Shown piece by piece: positions 22,150 through 34,170 of a stretch of DNA of 64,000 bases (position 1 is the first letter of the stretch; each line of letters starts with the position of its first letter). Source of the stretch: Viscum album (taxonomy: Eukaryota > Streptophyta > Magnoliopsida > Santalales > Viscaceae); contig OY728120.1 in assembly GCA_963277665.1 (NCBI GenBank), positions 943,813,195 to 943,877,194 on the forward strand, written 5' to 3'. The notes under the pieces are model-generated. The model was not told the DNA's origin. It was given only the letters and a program-made list of their open reading frames with translations, and ran no database searches. The position numbers and the translations under genes are program-made.

Positions 22150-23328
22150 TCAGAAGAAAGTGGAGGCTATCAGAAGAGGGAAATCCTTGGAGTTAAATTT
22201 TAATGAAGAAGGATTTGTGAGATTTGGTAAAATAATATGTGTTCCATCAAGTTCAGAGCTAAAGAAGGAACTTTTGGATAATGCACAGAGTTCAAATTTC
22301 ACTATTCACCCAGGAAACAGAAAGATGTATCGAGAACATCTAGAGTATTATTGGTGGAATAATATGTAGAATAAAATCATTGAGTATACATAAAAGTGCA
22401 TGGTGTGTCATCAAGTTAAGGAAAAGAGGAAGAATTATATGGGGATGATGCAACCATTTCCCATACCATCATGGAAATGGGAGAAAATCACAATGGACAT
22501 TGTCACCGGACTTCCGAAGACATCCAAAGGCAACAATGCTATCTAGGTTATTGTGGATTGACTTACAATGTCTTCACACATTATTGAAATTCGGGAGGAT
22601 TTCTCATTGGATCAACCGGCATAGAAATATATCAGGCAAGTGGTAAGGCTTCATGGAGTACCACTATCTATTGTATCCGATCGAGATCCAAGATTCACCT
22701 CTATGCTTTGGAAGAGTCATCAACATGCTCTGGATATTTAACTGAACTTCTGTATGGCTTGTCATCATTAAACTGATGACCAGTCGGAGTGAACTATACA
22801 AAAACTAGATGATATGTTTAGATCATTTTCTATGGACATCAAAGGATGGTGGGATCAACATATTCCTCTGGTTTAATTCTCCTACAAAAAAAGTTTCCAC
22901 TTGAGTATTCGAATTTCACCGTATGAAGACCTGTTTGGGAAGAGGTGCAAAACATAGGCATGTTGGGATGAGGTCAATTACTGTAAGCTGCTAGGACCAT
23001 AAATTGTTGATGAAATGGCGGAGAAGATGAAAACCGTTTAGTAGCATATCATGGAAGCCCAGAGTCGACAGAAGAGTTATGCAGATAATCGTCGACGAGT
23101 CCTTGAGTTTAATGTTGGGGACATGGTATTTATATGCATATTTCCATGGAAGAAGGTCTTGAGTTTTGGAAAGAGAGGGAAATTAAGTCCAAGTTACATC
23201 GTCCCCTTTGAGATTCATGATCATGTTGGGGTTGTGGCCTATCAACTAGCACATCAACCTACCATGGCCAAATTACATGATGTATTTCATGTATCCCTCT
23301 TAAAGAAGTATATACCAGACCCTTAAAA
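22150..23328 (+). pseudogene. A integrase, broken
   Basis: Integrase inserts the DNA copy. The zinc-binding HHCC part runs from IHPGNRKMYREHLEYYWW (22304) to KCMVCHQVK (22400). The catalytic triad is visible: Asp at 22496 in MDIVTGLP, Asp at 22679 in SDRDPRFTS and Glu at 22797 in QSE. A TGA directly follows that Glu where related elements have Arg. The C-terminal GPF/Y module appears as GKLSPSYIVPFEI, then LHDVFHVSLLKKY at 23275. A stretch from 23051 to 23326 stays open. Several stops between 22370 and 23040 disrupt the core. Confidence 0.92.
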
Positions 23329-23552
23329 TGTACTCTCTTCATAGGTAGTACAACTAGAGGATGATCTTTCTTAAGAGGAGAAACCAATGAAGATCATAGA
23401 TCAAAGAGAAAAAGTTCTACGAAATAGGAAAATGCCCCTCGTCAAGGTGTTATGGTGAAACCACAAGTTTGAAGAAGAGACGTGGGAATTTGAGGAAGTG
23501 ATGAAGAAGAGTTACCCTCATCTGTTTCAGCGTGTGAAAAGGAAATTTTGAG
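23329..23552 (+). pseudogene. A chromodomain at integrase C-terminus
   Basis: In frame after the integrase, about 23393-23540 reads KIIDQREKVLRNRKMPLVKV, LW, stop (TGA 23456-23458), NHKFEEETWEFEEVM and YPHLF. This is the chromodomain of chromoviruses, which directs integration to marked chromatin. The ETWE and YPHLF ends and the REKVLRN start match the Tekay/Del type. The stop replaces a conserved Arg codon (CGA to TGA would explain it). This domain is the main basis for placing element A in the chromoviruses. Confidence 0.92.
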
Positions 23553-23562
23553 GGTGAAATCT

Positions 23563-23578
23563 TTTAAAGGGGGAATAT
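23563..23578 (+). other. A polypurine tract
   Basis: AAAGGGGGAA ends three bases before the 3' LTR, at the expected place for plus-strand priming. Confidence 0.8.
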
Positions 23579-26222
23579 TGTAATGACCCCGACATTCATT
23601 AATGGAAATTTCACTTGATCCAATTAAATTTATTATTATGGTTATATATAATGTGATCTTTTTAGTTTTATGTTTCTGGATTTTAAAATACCATTATGAA
23701 TTGTGACCATATCTAATATATACATTGAACATTGACCACATGATTTTTATAAATATAGAGCTTTATAAAATCGAATTTACTTGGTAAAAGGAAGTGATGG
23801 ACTCATCCAGTAGACTTCCCCTATATGAAGCCCTTTTTCGGAGCCTGGAAAGGAGGTGGGATAATTAGTATTCACTCTTGACCAATCCCAAGATGAGCTT
23901 GAACACGTTATGCTTGATCGGAACCGACTATGGGAGAAGTGGATGTTGATAGAGATTACCACCCGAGCAATGTTATTTGAACCGCCCCCAACTGTCTGTA
24001 ACCATCGCACACATTACCCTTCGACCTTATGTGGGTGTTATAAGGGGTTATGTAAAAAGACTCTAGCACTATGACTATGTACATTATTTTTGGATAAATA
24101 ATGTGCATTCATCTTATTATTGTTACTTTATTACTAGTTTTTAAAGAAAAATTAGTTTTTTTAGTTAATATTCAACAAAGAAAACTATTTGGATGAATTA
24201 ATGTAATTTTTAATTAAATAATATTTTAATAAAATATTAGTAAATTTATTTTGTTAAATATATGTGATTGTAAAATTTTTATGAATGCAATTTTTATTTT
24301 TATTAATGTTTCATAGATGTTTTTGTCAAAACCCATGAATTTTTTGTAAATGAATGTTTTTATTTTAAAAGTAAAGATTCGCATATTTTGAAAATTATTT
24401 ATATAAAATAAATACTATTTTTGGAATCATGATGTCTAAATTATCCAATGGTGAATTTTTCTTAATTTTCCGAGACAGTCGATTTTTTGGGAAATAATTA
24501 AATACCGTTTAAATATATAATGTGTTTTATGTCATCATAATGAAACAATAGTGATGTAATAAAATAATATAAACATTATTTTCAGCCAATATATGTTTTA
24601 CCATTTAAATAATGTGATTTTGGGTTTGTTTCATTTATTTTAGAAAGCCTTAGTAGACCCTTCAGGGCTTATAAAATATTTTTTCTTTTTAAATTGTTTT
24701 CCTTGAGAGTGTGACTCACCTCTACAAAAGAAACCATATTATTTTATGCAGTTTGGCATTTGGACTCATAAAATATTTTTTTCGAATACCCTTTGGAAAA
24801 AACCAGGGGAAAAACCATGGGCTAGTTTGTGGTTTTAACAAGTTTATTGTGTGGTGTCCCAAACCTAAATAATAAAGAATTCCCCCTCATTTACTATATA
24901 AACCCACCCAAGCTCCAACATCATCTTAACTCAAAGACTTTGGAGTTTGACTAACCCCTACCCTACTCTCTCTAGAATCCTCCCAAGGTTCCCAAATATC
25001 ACAATAAGCCTCTATCAAGCCTCTCCCAAGACATTGGGATCACACATCAATGTAAGGGATTTCTTCCTTTCTCATTTTTGTCAGACTTTCTTTAAGTTGT
25101 TATTCCCTTTTGTTTTTAATAAAAAATGTTGTAGTATGATTTTAAACCTCTCCCATACAGACCTATTTATGTTTTGGTGATGGGAGACCCATTTCTCTCT
25201 CATTGAGGCCACCCATGTACACTTGTTACCATGCCGAAATTCGATGAGGAGTTTCTCTCTCCTCTTTTTCACCCAAGTAATTCTTTTGTATTATGTAACT
25301 TAATTCCATTATGTTTATTGGGACATGTATCTATATGACCCCCTTACTGTACATTTTATATAAATATTATGAGAAAACCCTTTCTCTCTCATCAACAATT
25401 TTTTTGAGTTCTTATTTCATGTTGTTATGCTGCCGAAATTACATCGGGTTTTTCCAAGCCAAGATCATTGGGTAGTGAATACCATACCCATGTCTATATC
25501 AAGGTTATTTACCTTTATGCACATATACGTATTGAATGGTACTTTCATGTATTTATTTCACATTAAATATTTTTGTAATAACTTATGATTTTGATTGATT
25601 CCATGTTATTTGATACATGTGGCACACATATGCATGAAACGAAATGTTTAAGAAACGGTGCACCCTGATAATGATCCAATGCATTGGGTATAGTGTAGTA
25701 TCAACATACATCATGGGAAATGAGTTTTTACTAATTCTAAGTAAAGTGAAACAAGTTTTTACTCCTGCTTCAAGTGCAATGAGGGTTTACTGATGCTCAA
25801 TGTGCAATGAACATGGGCTCATGGTAATTCCATGTTATGTGTTAGTTCCACATTTCCATGATTTGATTATCATGCTTTATCATGCCTTCATGTTCATCTT
25901 TATCTTGTGTTCCATTTATATGCCTATTTTCTAACATTTTTTTTATCCCTCATGTTATTCCCTGATTATTCCCTTACTGATCTTTAAATATCAACCTTTT
26001 CTTATGCATGTACTAAGGTTATCCCATGAAATTCTAAGTACGAGGGAATGTAGTGGTGATGTAAAGGTAGTTTTCAATAAAGATTTTGTATTTCAATTTT
26101 TATGTTGTTATTTAATGGTCATAAGCCCCATAGAAACTAGACCTCTCTATATTCTATGTTGTATCAAGTGAAGTTTATGTAATAAATCATGTTAAAGTGT
26201 GTAATAAAGAGTAGGGTTGTCA
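23579..26222 (+). repeat. A 3' LTR
   Basis: It starts TGTAATGACCC and ends AGGGTTGTCA, and is collinear with 15894-18533 with many substitutions and small indels. It is the better preserved copy in the promoter region. TAAAAA follows directly. Confidence 0.95.
24895..24902 (+). promoter_or_regulatory. TATA box, A 3' LTR
   Basis: TATATAAA sits in TTACTATATAAACCCACCC, followed by a C-rich leader (CCAAGCTCCAACATC). The 5' LTR copy is mutated. It could still bind TATA factor, though no functional product lies downstream. Confidence 0.55.
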
Positions 26223-26720
26223 TAAAAACCCAAATGAATCCTTCCATAACCCCTTAAGACATAGTATTTATGTGATTGTTCTACAATAAATGAACTCTAC
26301 AAGAGATAATGAAGTGTAAGGAAATGTTTCATAATTTATTTTTTACTAAATTAAAAATAATGATATCATAATGTTACCATAATATCTCCCAACAGCAGTG
26401 TCTTAATCTCAGCCACAACATTGTGTCGTGAAGTTACATCAATTGACATGTGTTTCCTAATGAATATTCCAATGTAACTACTGAGCATGGCCTTGTTAGG
26501 GATAATATTTTGGCCCTTCTTATTCAATCAAATATCTTTTTTCATGCCTTTCTCTTTAGCCTTAATCATTTTTTCTATTACCAGCAAACTATGATGCTCC
26601 TATTTTTCTTGTACGCTAGAGTTTCATCGCCTTTCATTTCCTCATATCCACCATCATAAATATGTTACTTCGTCTCATGAGGAATATGATATTCTTGTTT
26701 TAATGGTGGTTGTACCTCTG
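26223..26720. other. CACTA segment right of element A
   Basis: It begins with the TAAAAA flank. It is probably intron or 3' sequence of the tnpD-like gene, or the spacer between the two CACTA genes. The + strand frame at 26450-26659 has no family motif. Confidence 0.4.
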
Positions 26721-26729
26721 TACAAGGAG

Positions 26730-26990
26730 AAGCAATAGGTTGAGAAACCTGTTGTTCATATGCATTGCAGGCTGTAGTGGGTTGAGATACCTGTTGTGAA
26801 TGGGGATTGGGAGCATTAACCAGTGACGAATTAATTATATGAAAAATTGTTTTAAAATTTATTTTAGATAAAAAAATATTATAAATGAATAGATATTAAA
26901 AATGTCCATAGGTCGAGAAACCAGTTGTTCATTTGCACTGTGAGAAGCAGAAGGTTGAGAAACCTGTTGTTCGTTTGGATTGGGAGAATC
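26730..26990 (-). repeat. Four copies of an EQQVSQP-encoding repeat
   Basis: On the + strand GGTTGAGAAACCTGTTGTTC occurs near 26738, 26779, 26910 and 26952 with small changes. Read on the minus strand each copy encodes (N)EQQVSQP or close to it, linked by short variable pieces (for example SASHSA). This looks like a Gln/Pro-rich low-complexity tail or linker of the tnpD-like transposase, possibly split by an AT-rich intron at 26825-26900. Confidence 0.7.
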
Positions 26991-26999
26991 ATCACGTAT

Positions 27000-29900
27000 A
27001 AAAGTCACTATCTGCAAAATAGGTTTCTTATTTAATTTATATAACATAAAATAAGTATTACATATATACAAACATAAAGAAACACGATTTATATTAGAAA
27101 AAAATATAACCTAATTATTGAACTCTCCTTTTTTTAAAGGTTGAAGTGATTTTACCCCTCTATCGACTATCCAAATAACTTAATAATGGTCTCCTTTAAC
27201 ATAAAAAATGTCGTCTACACATGGCCCACTGTGAAATGATTTATACTTCCTAATGAATTGGATATCCTCCATTGAATTTTCATATAAATCTTCAGTATTT
27301 TTGGTTAACAACAGAATAATTGGCCAATTTTTTCGATATTTGGAACATAAACTAATTATACTACATGTGATTCCACTATAAGTGGTTCTTCTTTGTATCC
27401 TTCCTTACAAAAATCATCATTCATAAAATCCCAAATCATATATTTTAGTTTCACTTCTGTTATCAACCCGCTTTCATTGAAAAATTATCACTTAGAATGT
27501 CAAATAATCCAACTCCGATATTTTTTTGATGATGCCAAAATATGACATATTCGCGTAAATTGGATTTTTTATCCTTATCCCCAAAAACATGCATCACTTC
27601 AGACAAAAATTTAACTCCACTATTCTTTATGGTATTGTCTTAATAATATTCATTAGTATTGAATGTATAACCCTTAATTTTATAATCATTATAAGATAAT
27701 ACCAACACACATGGAACTTCGGCTAGACATCAAAGTTGTTCTGAAATTGAGTTTGGATTTTCATTTGACTACTTAAAATTATGGTCTTAAAACCATCCTA
27801 TAAATTATTAATTATGTTTATTTGATATCCAATTTTCAGCCATTGATGTATTCGAATTACTAATAATTTATTTTTGGGAGTCAATATATGGGTCAACATC
27901 CAAACTATTATGAAAACAATAAAGTTACGACTTCTCCGATTCTATAATATTGATTGTGATGACATCCTTTCATGATGTTCCATCACCCATAAGTCTCCAT
28001 GTGTGATGAGAATTAGTTATTCCAATTCTTTTCACACCCGATAGATATTCTGTATAGAATTCAACATATTCCTTAACAATATATCTCTCCTCAATACAAT
28101 TCATATATTGTTCATTGGGGTACAACCAACTATATTGCACATGACCACATAGTAAACTTTCTATTACCATGTGAACCTTAAAATGAACCATCATATCAAA
28201 TAAGTTTTGTGGGGAAACATTTCCAATTCAAATAATATGACTAAAATTTCTCTTTCCATAGTCGGTAATTTCAATGGGTCTATAATGTTTCAACATATAG
28301 ATTTGAAGGAGAAAAAAATCATAAATAATGTACGTTGAAATTCATTGGAAAATGCAATGTAATTCTATAGTAATTAAATCATGCATCATAATAGGTCAAA
28401 TAGGTGATTTCAATACATTTACATTAAATTGTGCATTGAAATGGTGTTCTTGATATTGATGAATACACCTCTGGAACCCTTACATCATTCAAGAAGATAC
28501 AAACAACCAATATCTATCCTCCTTGGTAAGTGTGTAAGTAGATAGAAAAAGAAATGTTCTTTTTTTACCCTTCATTGGTGCTAAATCTTATTGAATTCCC
28601 ATGCAAACCGTGTCGAACCGAGCCTTAAAACATTGTTTGTTTTGTCGGGTGAATTTAGAAACATGTAGATGACACTATCAGATACATTTGTTTCAACACA
28701 CATAACATCAAAAAAATGTTGGGCATACAGACAATTCCAATATGGTAATTCAAAAAAATGATTTCATTTTTCCAACTGGTTTTCATAAGGTTTTTTGAAC
28801 GAAGTTTCCCAAAAGAAGTTTTCACATCATTAACATTCTCAAACAATTGATCACCTATTAAGGGAGATGGTGGTGAATGTTCATTTAAACTTCCATAAAA
28901 TGATATCTTCTGGGATCAGTATTTATGTCATCGGGGTAGAAATCATTGATACCAAAGAAAAATAGTTTTCGATGAATATTCGATCCTCATTTATTGTGTT
29001 CCTTTTTCACCACTATGACACCCATGAGTTCTTTTAATTCTATATCCTGAAAAAATTCCATAAGAAGGAATGTAATTTATTTTCTTTTACAATATGTCTC
29101 TCAATGGGAAATCATTATTTCTGTAAGAATTATACAACTTAAGACCTAAATCCCACAATAACATCAAATCCTTGATCAATGGATCCGAATAATGTCCTAT
29201 ATAGTTACCTCGTTGTTTTGGTCCTTATATAAGAATATAAAGCATGATGTGTTTTCATATCTTGTATAACCATGGTGGAAAGTAATAATTTATCAAAATA
29301 ACTAGCCATGTGTTGTGAGTGATTCTTTGAAAACCAAAAGGATACCCTCCCACTTTAAATAATGAAAGAATAAGGTTTCTTGTCTCAGTTCCAATGTCAT
29401 GATACTCATTGTCAATTCTCTTCCATTGGGGTGAGTCTTCCAGATATCATAGTTTTCTATCATTATTTATATTGTCTTCAAGCCATGTCAATTTCCCATC
29501 AGTCTCCTCACATCCTTATAGGCACCTAAACCTTGGATTGATTGGAAAGTACCATAAAAAATTTAGGACCAGATTCGTCATTCATTGGTCGAGAAGCAAC
29601 ACACATTGGGAATTCTATAATAGATTTTTTGTCCTTGGGAATCATTATACAGTAATTCGGGCAAGCATGTATTCTTTCTAATATCATACCCATCAAGCAT
29701 AACATTAATTTTTCAATTTATGTTCGGTTCAAATTCTCATTATATTTTGGGAGCATATCATTAAAGAGAGAAAGTAATTCTTTAAAACTAGAGTCAATCC
29801 ATCTACAGCCTGCTTCAAAATTTTACAGCTTCAGCATGGCTGACGATGATATATATTTTGTGCAACCATCATACAATGGGGTATTTGAAGAACACTTTAA

Positions 29901-30323
29901 CTAATCAATCAATTTTGGTAAATCATGATGTTCATCTTCAACTATCATTTTCATTTCCTTAATACGATATTCATCATCATGAACTTCTATAATCACATCC
30001 TTCATATGGTCTTATTCATTATCAACACTTATAATCATACAAAATGATCAATAAAATTCAGTGTTATCCCAGTTACTATCTACATTCCCTTTTTCTCCAT
30101 GTTTATTCCAACATTTATAACATTGATCTATTCCTTGATCGATCAGGTTTCATTTTAACTCCACCAGATATACTTGTCTTGAATAACAATATCGTAAATG
30201 TAGAGAAATGATTTTTGAAGGATCATATGCATGATTTTTTGCAAACATGATGAAAACTTTTACTCTATCTTCCTACTTTTTTGTCAGAAAATTTTCATCC
30301 ATCCATTCTTTATTCATATCCAT
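27000..30323 (-). pseudogene. tnpD-like CACTA transposase (TNP2), broken
   Basis: This protein cuts and joins the CACTA ends. All parts of a plant TNP2 are seen in order on the minus strand. ATG is at 30323, followed by KEWMDENF and HGEKGN near 30090 (transposase-associated N-domain). LYDGCTKY comes near 29870 with a Trp-Ile-Asp-x-SFKELLSLFNDMLP run near 29790. FPPWLYK is near 29270, GPKQRGNYIG near 29215, then PLIKDLMLLWDLG near 29165 and NNDFPLRD near 29110 (Transposase_21 core). MMVHFKVHMV, LCGHVQYSWLYPNEQYM and EYL lie at 28194-28030 (DUF4218). SGPCVDDIFYV and VIWIVDRG lie near 27230-27150 (DUF4216). Numerous frameshifts and stops separate these pieces. The family placement is firm; exon limits are not. 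Confidence 0.88.
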
Positions 30324-30689
30324 CCTATTTGATTTTGTGATATTAATATTTCAAACAATAAATACACGAGACATTTATATATAAAATTTACCATGGCTAA
30401 TAAATTTATAGACGTTAAATCTCGTTCGAATACTATTTATAAAATCAAAGTAGAAATATCATTAAAACCCAACCATTTACAAAAATTCCATCTTAAAATA
30501 AAAATCCCTTTTCAAAATAAACCTATTAATTCCAAACATCCTTTCTCAAAACCCCAATTCTTTTTTATGCCATTTTAAAGAAATTGAAAATAATAAAACG
30601 GGTTGTTGAACACATTTAATTTTTTAAGAAACATTACAAAAAAGTTGTATCATTTTAGAAGTGACACGCTAACAAAATCATTATATGTC
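30324..30689. other. Upstream region of tnpD-like gene
   Basis: AT-rich 5' side of the transposase on the minus strand. No promoter element can be fixed. The + frame at 30393-30578 is Lys/Pro-rich and shows no motif. Confidence 0.35.
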
Positions 30690-32830
30690 ATTGTCACATC
30701 CGTATGTCTATTCGATGAAAATCATTGACCGTCACATGCCTTATATGACTCACGACACCCCCTATCTAGTACTAATATCTAGTTTTTTAGTGTTCCACCT
30801 ATCAACCTTATGAACAAGCCAACCCATTACTGGTGGGTGAACTCATATTATGTTGTTCCACCCCCCCCCCCACAAGAAACTCAAAACCATATTCACATGT
30901 AAGTTTGTGATTATAAATTAACACCATCACACTCACCCATGAACGTAGAAACATTCTAAGTTATTCTCATGTATTATTCTGATTAGAGCTTAACACAATC
31001 ATACTCACCCATTTCAAACATATAGACTTACTAATCTATTGAAATAAATTTTAAATATCATGATATACAATCTTCTATCCAATGAATTGGTGTGAAATAT
31101 AGGTAATACCTATCTCATAATACAAAATTCTACTTTTCCACTTGAAAATAAATCAGTCATCTTCTCATAAAGAACCCATATCAACTGGTGAAAATAAATT
31201 CACAACGAACAAGGGAACCACGTGATCAAGAAATAATACAAAATTAATGAAACCCAATATTAATAGTTACACTAATATAATGTGTATAAGTGGGATGCAA
31301 TCCATATAATAATTTCATCCTCTATATAGAACCACTAATAAAGGAACAAAATTCCATGGGATATACCCTAGGTACTAGTGTGTGATGATTCAAAACGGCA
31401 TTATAACTACATGGACCATCATATGATATATGTTTCATCCAAAAATAACATGATACACCCAATTAAGCCCTACATAACTCATCATAATGGAACCTTCCCA
31501 ACATCCTTCTCTTGAACACAACTAGGGGAACCATATAAGTGTGTGTATTAACTTCGGTAGAATGAATCAGGACATCCCACATAGACACCCAAGCTACAAT
31601 AAAAAACACTGATAGTGGTGAGAAATAAATCAAGATAATTACAAAAGAAAATGTCTCTCACCTCACCACCAACACCATCACATATAACATCCCCTTTCCA
31701 TATTATGAATCCATAATATAAATAATCAATAACCCATAATTGGGGAAATAAGTATAGGGGAAACAATTGTGGGTCACATGAGAAATAAAACATTTACTTT
31801 TCAAAGTGAAAAATGGGTCTTTACAGGAAATCCAACTTAGTATTTAGAGTCTAACTCCATTTCATTAAAGTGTCATTATTTCAATGATTTTGGACTCACA
31901 TGAAAAAAAATACATTTTCATTCCAAAACATTCTCCAAGGACATGGAAAATTCATTTGAAAAAAATAAATAAACCTATAGTTAGTATAAAAACATTTAAA
32001 TGACCATATTGACCTTTTCATATATGCTTTTCAGCATAATTAATCTAATTTATAAATAGTACATGAAATTATTATGAAAAAACCCTACTGTCAAGCCTAG
32101 AATTTAAGAAATAAATTTATAATTTCACCCAATAACCCATTCATTAATATAATTTGTTTTAAAATATGTTTAAAAAGTACATTAATTACATGAATTATAA
32201 AATAAATGATGATAAAATAAATACCTACTTTAAACAGAATTATAACCAACACACCACATGTAACCTTCTATTGAAAGAACTCAAAAATCCTAAAGCCCTA
32301 AATCCTAATGAAAGATGAATTTCAGTTATTGAGAAAATGAAAAACCTATGGTAAATAGATAAGATAAGAGGGATGGGGAGATAAAGGGTAAAGAGTTGTA
32401 AGAATGGTTGAAATATAAATATAATTGTTTTCGTAAATAACCAAAAAAATCACATAACATGAACTTTTGAAAACATAGAATATTATAATTCATATTTTCA
32501 AAAATATATCATATTAGAATAACATATAAATTGAGACTAAAATATCACTTCATGGAAAAAAAATCTTAATATTTTAAATATATTTTAAAATACAAAACAT
32601 TTCACAACAAATTTTTAAAACAATAAAGTGAAAATTGTAATTAATTTTTTTAAGAGAAATTGATTAATGTTGAAAAAATTATTATAAATAGTTTATAATA
32701 AAACGTTATTAAATAGACAAAATGGTTTTAAAATTTATAAGTAAAAATAATTTAAAAATATTTACATTTAATAGAATTTATAATAAATGAAACATGAAAA
32801 TGAAAAAATGTATTCATAAGGAATGGCCTA
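30690..32830 (-). mobile_element. Possible minus-strand LTR (family F)
   Basis: Read on the minus strand, the region has LTR-like organisation: an AT-rich start, a TATA-like word near 32420, a pyrimidine-rich leader (CCTTTATCTCCCCATCCCTC) and a GGTTACATGTGGTGTG stretch. Its end near 30695 (GGATGTGACA) resembles the GGGACGTTACA terminus of D-family LTRs. I find no second copy in the window and no target duplication, so this is tentative. Confidence 0.3.
30861..30871 (+). repeat. Poly-C run of 11
   Basis: An uninterrupted C homopolymer in AT-rich sequence, within the possible F LTR. It could be a slippage site or an assembly artefact. Confidence 0.8.
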
Positions 32831-33779
32831 TATGGTGAGGTAAATAAGGACCCCTATGTCATGGTGTTGTAGGTGTGTATGATAATCATTTCTTTTGGGA
32901 ATGATCTATGACCTATCAAGGGATTAGTTGTTTGGTGAGGAGATACAAGTTTGGAAATTCATTGTGGGTGTTAGCTCGTCAAGATAGATTTTGATTTTTT
33001 TAAACGAGTAGTTGTGGTTCATGAAAATCCTATAAGTTTTTTGTTCACTAATAAGCCCATGTGAGGATTTGGAGAGTCAATTTGTAAGATTCATTTCTGG
33101 ATAAGTTGATGGATCCTTGAATTATTACATTGGGTTTGGTGATGTGAGCAAGTATGGGAGTTGTTGTCAATGATTGTGAGTGTAAATATTTAGCTGACAA
33201 TGAGACAAGTTAATGCTTATGTTTTGGTAGTAATGGATTTCCTTTGTGCACATTGGGAGTGGTGTGCAAGTGAACCTAACCCACTGGTATTGGTGGTTTT
33301 TTGTGTGTGTGCATATGTGGTTGAGTTGAACTAGTAAATGATATATACTCACACAATGGTATCAATTAGAGGAGATCAAGAATGAATTAATGATGTCAAC
33401 ATATTGACCTTGGCTTGATAGGTTGGGGGAACTTAGTGATGGGAGATAGCATGGCATGTCACTTTGTTCATGGGTTGATTCATGTGACAAATTATTATGG
33501 TGTTTCATTTAGACATCTACACTTGGGAAAGTAAGAAAAAATGGTATAATTGCTCGTGAGAATTAGAGGGACCAATTGTGTTAGTTTTTAGAATAAAATT
33601 CATTGATTCAGTAGTTATTAGGTTGAATTTAGTGTAAGAAACCTGAGAGTGGGTAAAATTAATCAAAGGTTGTTTGGTTACAGTTAATATCATAAAAATT
33701 TCTTATATAGACCAATTATGGATACCTTTATAATTCTCCATGGAGGATTGATATTTCATTTAGGTATCTAATTGGTTGG
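32831..33779 (+). other. Probable D-element pol, unrecognisable part
   Basis: This segment is GT-richer on the + strand than its surroundings and lies directly upstream of the integrase C-terminal remnant. I cannot align any RT or integrase core motif here. It may be decayed pol or an unrelated segment. Confidence 0.3.
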
Positions 33780-34170
33780 AGAATCATTGATTCTGTATGT
33801 AGGGGATATTGGCACATTGGTTTGTGGGACCATTCGATATTGGGGAATAGATCAGGATGGTCTATTTCCAATTGGATCCTCCTCCATTACATTTAGGTGT
33901 GTGTGATGTGATCCATGTATGTCAACATAGAAAGAATGAGTTGGATCGTTTATATGTGATTGATAGTGAAGAATTTGATTTAGAGGTAAATGTATCGTTT
34001 GAGAAACATATATTATGAATTATTTATTTGATTTAATAGGTATTTAGAGGGATGAATGTGCCTATCATTTGAGGATTTTGAATCATGAGTGTATTGCAAA
34101 TGAATAATGGAATCAGCAGTCTAATGTGCAGGCTCTGTATAACAATATGGTTGAGAAAGACCTCTAGAGA
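33780..34170 (+). pseudogene. D-element integrase C-terminus and possible chromodomain
   Basis: The + strand near 33815-33950 reads HWFVGPFDIGE, stop, IRMVYFQLDPPPLHLGVCDVIHV. It matches the GPF/Y module and the following HDVFHVS motif of gypsy integrases. VIDSEEFDLEVNVSFE follows near 33960, the usual linker to the chromodomain. A later W...ALYNNMVE stretch (about 34110-34160) could be the worn end of a chromodomain. No 5' part of this element is recognisable, so it is a 3' fragment: pol end plus 3' LTR. Confidence 0.65.

Larger units (their letters stand above)
15894..26222 (+). mobile_element. Retroelement A: Tekay/Del-type chromovirus, 10.3 kb, full length but defective
   Basis: The LTRs are 2640 and 2644 bp, beginning TGTAATGACCC and ending GGGTTGTCA. 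An initiator-Met primer site follows the 5' LTR and a polypurine tract precedes the 3' LTR. Internal order is gag, protease, RT, RNase H, integrase, chromodomain on the + strand. The C-terminal chromodomain, long LTRs and primer type fit the Tekay (Del) chromovirus clade. About 85 bases at the LTR starts show roughly 80% identity by hand, so the insertion is old. It is inserted in the CACTA between its two genes. Many in-frame stops make it non-autonomous. Confidence 0.93.
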
